DNA of 64,000 nucleotides from Segatella copri DSM 18205 (GTDB lineage Bacteria > Bacteroidota > Bacteroidia > Bacteroidales > Bacteroidaceae). The position numbers and the translations under genes are program-made. This document shows, in pieces, positions 62,486-64,000 of the stretch (its first letter is position 1; each line of letters starts with the position of its first letter). The stretch covers positions 1,121,501 through 1,185,500 of the forward strand of contig NZ_CP102288.1 of the NCBI RefSeq assembly GCF_025151535.1, in the 5' to 3' direction. The notes beneath the pieces were generated by a model. That model was not told where the DNA came from and did no database searches. It was given only the letters and a program-made list of their open reading frames with translations.

Positions 62486-63610
62486 TTACTTGCCCAACAC
62501 TTCATCAAGCAATGTGTAGAAAGCAGGATCCTCACCAACGATGGTCTTGATTATCTTACCGTTAGCATCAATCACAATCTTTGTAGGGAAGCCCTGAACA
62601 GCGTAGTCGATGAGAACCTTGCTGTCCTTCGGATTGTAAACATGAATCCATGGCAACTGGTGCTTCTCAACAGCAGCCTTCCACTTAGCCTCTGTATCAT
62701 TACAATCTACACCTAGAATTTCAAACTTACCCTTGTACTTCTCGTAATACTCCTTCATCTTAGGCATTCCCTTGATGCACCATCCGCACCATGAACCCCA
62801 GAAGTCGAGAACTACAATCTTGCCGCGAAGGCTGGAAAGCTTGAAATCATTTCCCTTAATATCCTTCAGCGTGAAGTCAGGAGCCTCAACACCGGCAGCC
62901 TGCACCTTCTTAGCCTTCTCCTCAGCCTCAGCACGCTTCTTAGCCATATCAATCATTGGCTGGTAGAAAGCCTTCATTCTGCCGTTCTTCACATTTTCAG
63001 AGAGCAAGCCCAGCAGTTTCTCCATCTTGCTGACATCATCAAACTGCTCTATGATAGTAGCACAAGCCTCATAATCAGGATGCTGTTTTACGAAATCGAA
63101 TATCTTATCGTCCTTTGCCTTTTGCAGGGCAGGAGCCTTCTGCTCATACTCTGCCATGATGGTCTGCTGGGTCTCACCATTCTTGATTCTCTGGTTCAGG
63201 GAAGCTTCGTAATCTCTCAACTCCTTATTAGCATTCTCCAGCAGAACATCTACTTCATGATACTGCTGATAGAACTTAGAACCCAAAATATCAAAGCGGG
63301 TCTTTGCATCGCCCTTAACTTCAGCCTTCTCGCCAGGAACACAAGGCAGGTTGAACATAAACTGACCTGCACCACGATAAGCTTCAGGTGAGAGGAAAAC
63401 GTATCCTGCTGCCTTATCAAGGTTTGCAGAATAGGTAAACTTGCCATTCTTCACCAAAACCGTATCCATCTTAACATTTCTGCCCTTGTAAACAAGTACA
63501 GAATCGGAATTGAAATTCTTCAAATCCACCTTCAACTGGAAGTTGCTCTTCTGAGCCATTGCAACAGTTGATGCAAGCATCAACGCTGCAGATAAAAACG
63601 CTGTTTTCAT
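62486..63610 (-). CDS. TlpA-family thiol-disulfide oxidoreductase (DUF4369 type)
   Basis: 374 residues with a signal peptide (AALMLASTVAMAQ). The N-terminal 220 residues are the DUF4369-like part found in Bacteroidota TlpA proteins (YKGRNVKMDTVLVKNGKFTY). From about residue 245 a thioredoxin fold with APDFTLKDIKGNDFKLSSLR, then WGSWCGWCIKGMPKMKEYY (CxxC), then VDCNDTEAKWKAAVEKHQLP and GFPTKIVID (cis-proline). It reduces or oxidises thiols in the periplasm. 75 bases downstream of queC. Confidence 0.9.
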   Translation of the reverse strand: MKTAFLSAALMLASTVAMAQKSNFQLKVDLKNFNSDSVLVYKGRNVKMDTVLVKNGKFTYSANLDKAAGYVFLSPEAYRGAGQFMFNLPCVPGEKAEVKGDAKTRFDILGSKFYQQYHEVDVLLENANKELRDYEASLNQRIKNGETQQTIMAEYEQKAPALQKAKDDKIFDFVKQHPDYEACATIIEQFDDVSKMEKLLGLLSENVKNGRMKAFYQPMIDMAKKRAEAEEKAKKVQAAGVEAPDFTLKDIKGNDFKLSSLRGKIVVLDFWGSWCGWCIKGMPKMKEYYEKYKGKFEILGVDCNDTEAKWKAAVEKHQLPWIHVYNPKDSKVLIDYAVQGFPTKIVIDANGKIIKTIVGEDPAFYTLLDEVLGK

Positions 63611-63685
63611 TTTCTTTTATTATATTTATTCTGATTACACCTTATTATATATAGGGAACGAAGAACGCCTGATTCGTCGTCATCC

Positions 63686-64000
63686 TTATTCTTCATACTC
63701 AGTAGTATCTTCAATACCCGCCTCGGCCAAAGCCTCCTTGCGCTCAACGCAGGTTCCGCATTTGCCACAATGCTTCTCACCGCCCTTATAGCAGCTCCAG
63801 GTTTCAGCATAGTCAATGCCCAACTTCTTACCTATCTCAGCAATCTGCCCTTTGGTAATATTCGTATAAGGAGCCACCACGCGCACATCAACAAACGTAC
63901 CTGCTTCAGCAGCCTCATCTATCGCCTTGATAAACTCCGGACGGCAGTCTGGGTAAATCGTATGATCGCCACCATGGTTAGCAATGAAAACTTTCTTCAG
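63686..64000 (-). CDS. queC: 7-cyano-7-deazaguanine synthase QueC (C-terminal part)
   Basis: The frame is open from the window edge at 64000 to the stop at 63686. FIANHGGDHTIYPDCRPEF, then VVAPYTNITKGQIAEIGKKL, and WSCYKGGEKHCGKCGTCVER with the four cysteines that bind zinc are diagnostic of QueC. It makes preQ0 for queuosine tRNA modification. The N-terminal part with the ATP-binding loop lies outside the window. Confidence 0.9.
   Translation of the reverse strand: MKKVFIANHGGDHTIYPDCRPEFIKAIDEAAEAGTFVDVRVVAPYTNITKGQIAEIGKKLGIDYAETWSCYKGGEKHCGKCGTCVERKEALAEAGIEDTTEYEE

Overview
The window is a chromosomal segment of a Bacteroidota gut commensal, most likely Prevotella/Segatella (copri-like). 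This rests on promoters of the TAnnTTTG (-7) plus TTG/TTTG (-33) type in front of many genes, a smalltalk small protein, BspA-type leucine-rich surface proteins with Prevotella-like C-terminal tails, the ftsY-rimO-HU gene order, and a codon style typical of the group. The species call is inference; no rRNA is present.

Layout. (1) 1-6350: ssb, then an AbiEi/AbiEii toxin-antitoxin pair, followed by gene-poor, decayed DNA: an ATPase remnant, an amidase remnant, a 163-bp nested palindrome, an HU-like remnant with an intact smalltalk gene, and a broken YqiA-DUF1653 gene. (2) 6352-19661: a surface-protein island on the minus strand (GLUG-like protein, FISUMP-like lipoprotein, two BspA-like LRR proteins, an Omp28-like protein without its CxxC) headed by a membrane-anchored AraC-type regulator. 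Its two promoters carry the same direct-repeat operator at the same distance from the -7 box, and the island is flanked by ~110-140-bp direct repeats. (3) 20404-41730: a 21-kb, eleven-gene, same-strand defence island: XRE and WYL regulators, a two-gene methylase/helicase module whose methylase motifs lie in separate proteins, a DUF6078-like protein, a Fic protein with its own operator-like repeats, then a tightly coupled block of HNH nuclease, an unrecognised 860-aa protein, a 2132-aa DUF1998 helicase (DruE-like), McrB and McrC. (4) 41750-54250: accessory DNA with small enzymes (HAD, YccF, AlkZ-related, PNPOx-like, GNAT, AraC, CMD-cupin, RNase H-like), pseudogenes, an IS relic, dispersed promoter-bearing repeats, and a minus-strand cluster (46679-50537) rich in nuclease/phosphoesterase folds, including a small protein resembling a catalytically dead PolC-family palm. 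(5) 54505-64000: core genome: tRNA-Arg, a tricorn-like S41 protease, ftsY, rimO, HU, an HU-LysM membrane protein, a TlpA-like thioredoxin and the end of queC.

How the genes may work together. The defence island reads as one transcription unit under the XRE/WYL pair, with a second likely promoter before fic. It combines modification, helicase, HNH and McrBC-type restriction functions. The HNH / 860-aa / DUF1998-helicase / McrBC block, joined by overlapping start and stop codons, is the best candidate for an unfamiliar composite defence system. The minus-strand nuclease cluster at 46.7-50.5 kb is the second candidate. All functional statements are read from sequence motifs and from remembered family features; no database search was run.
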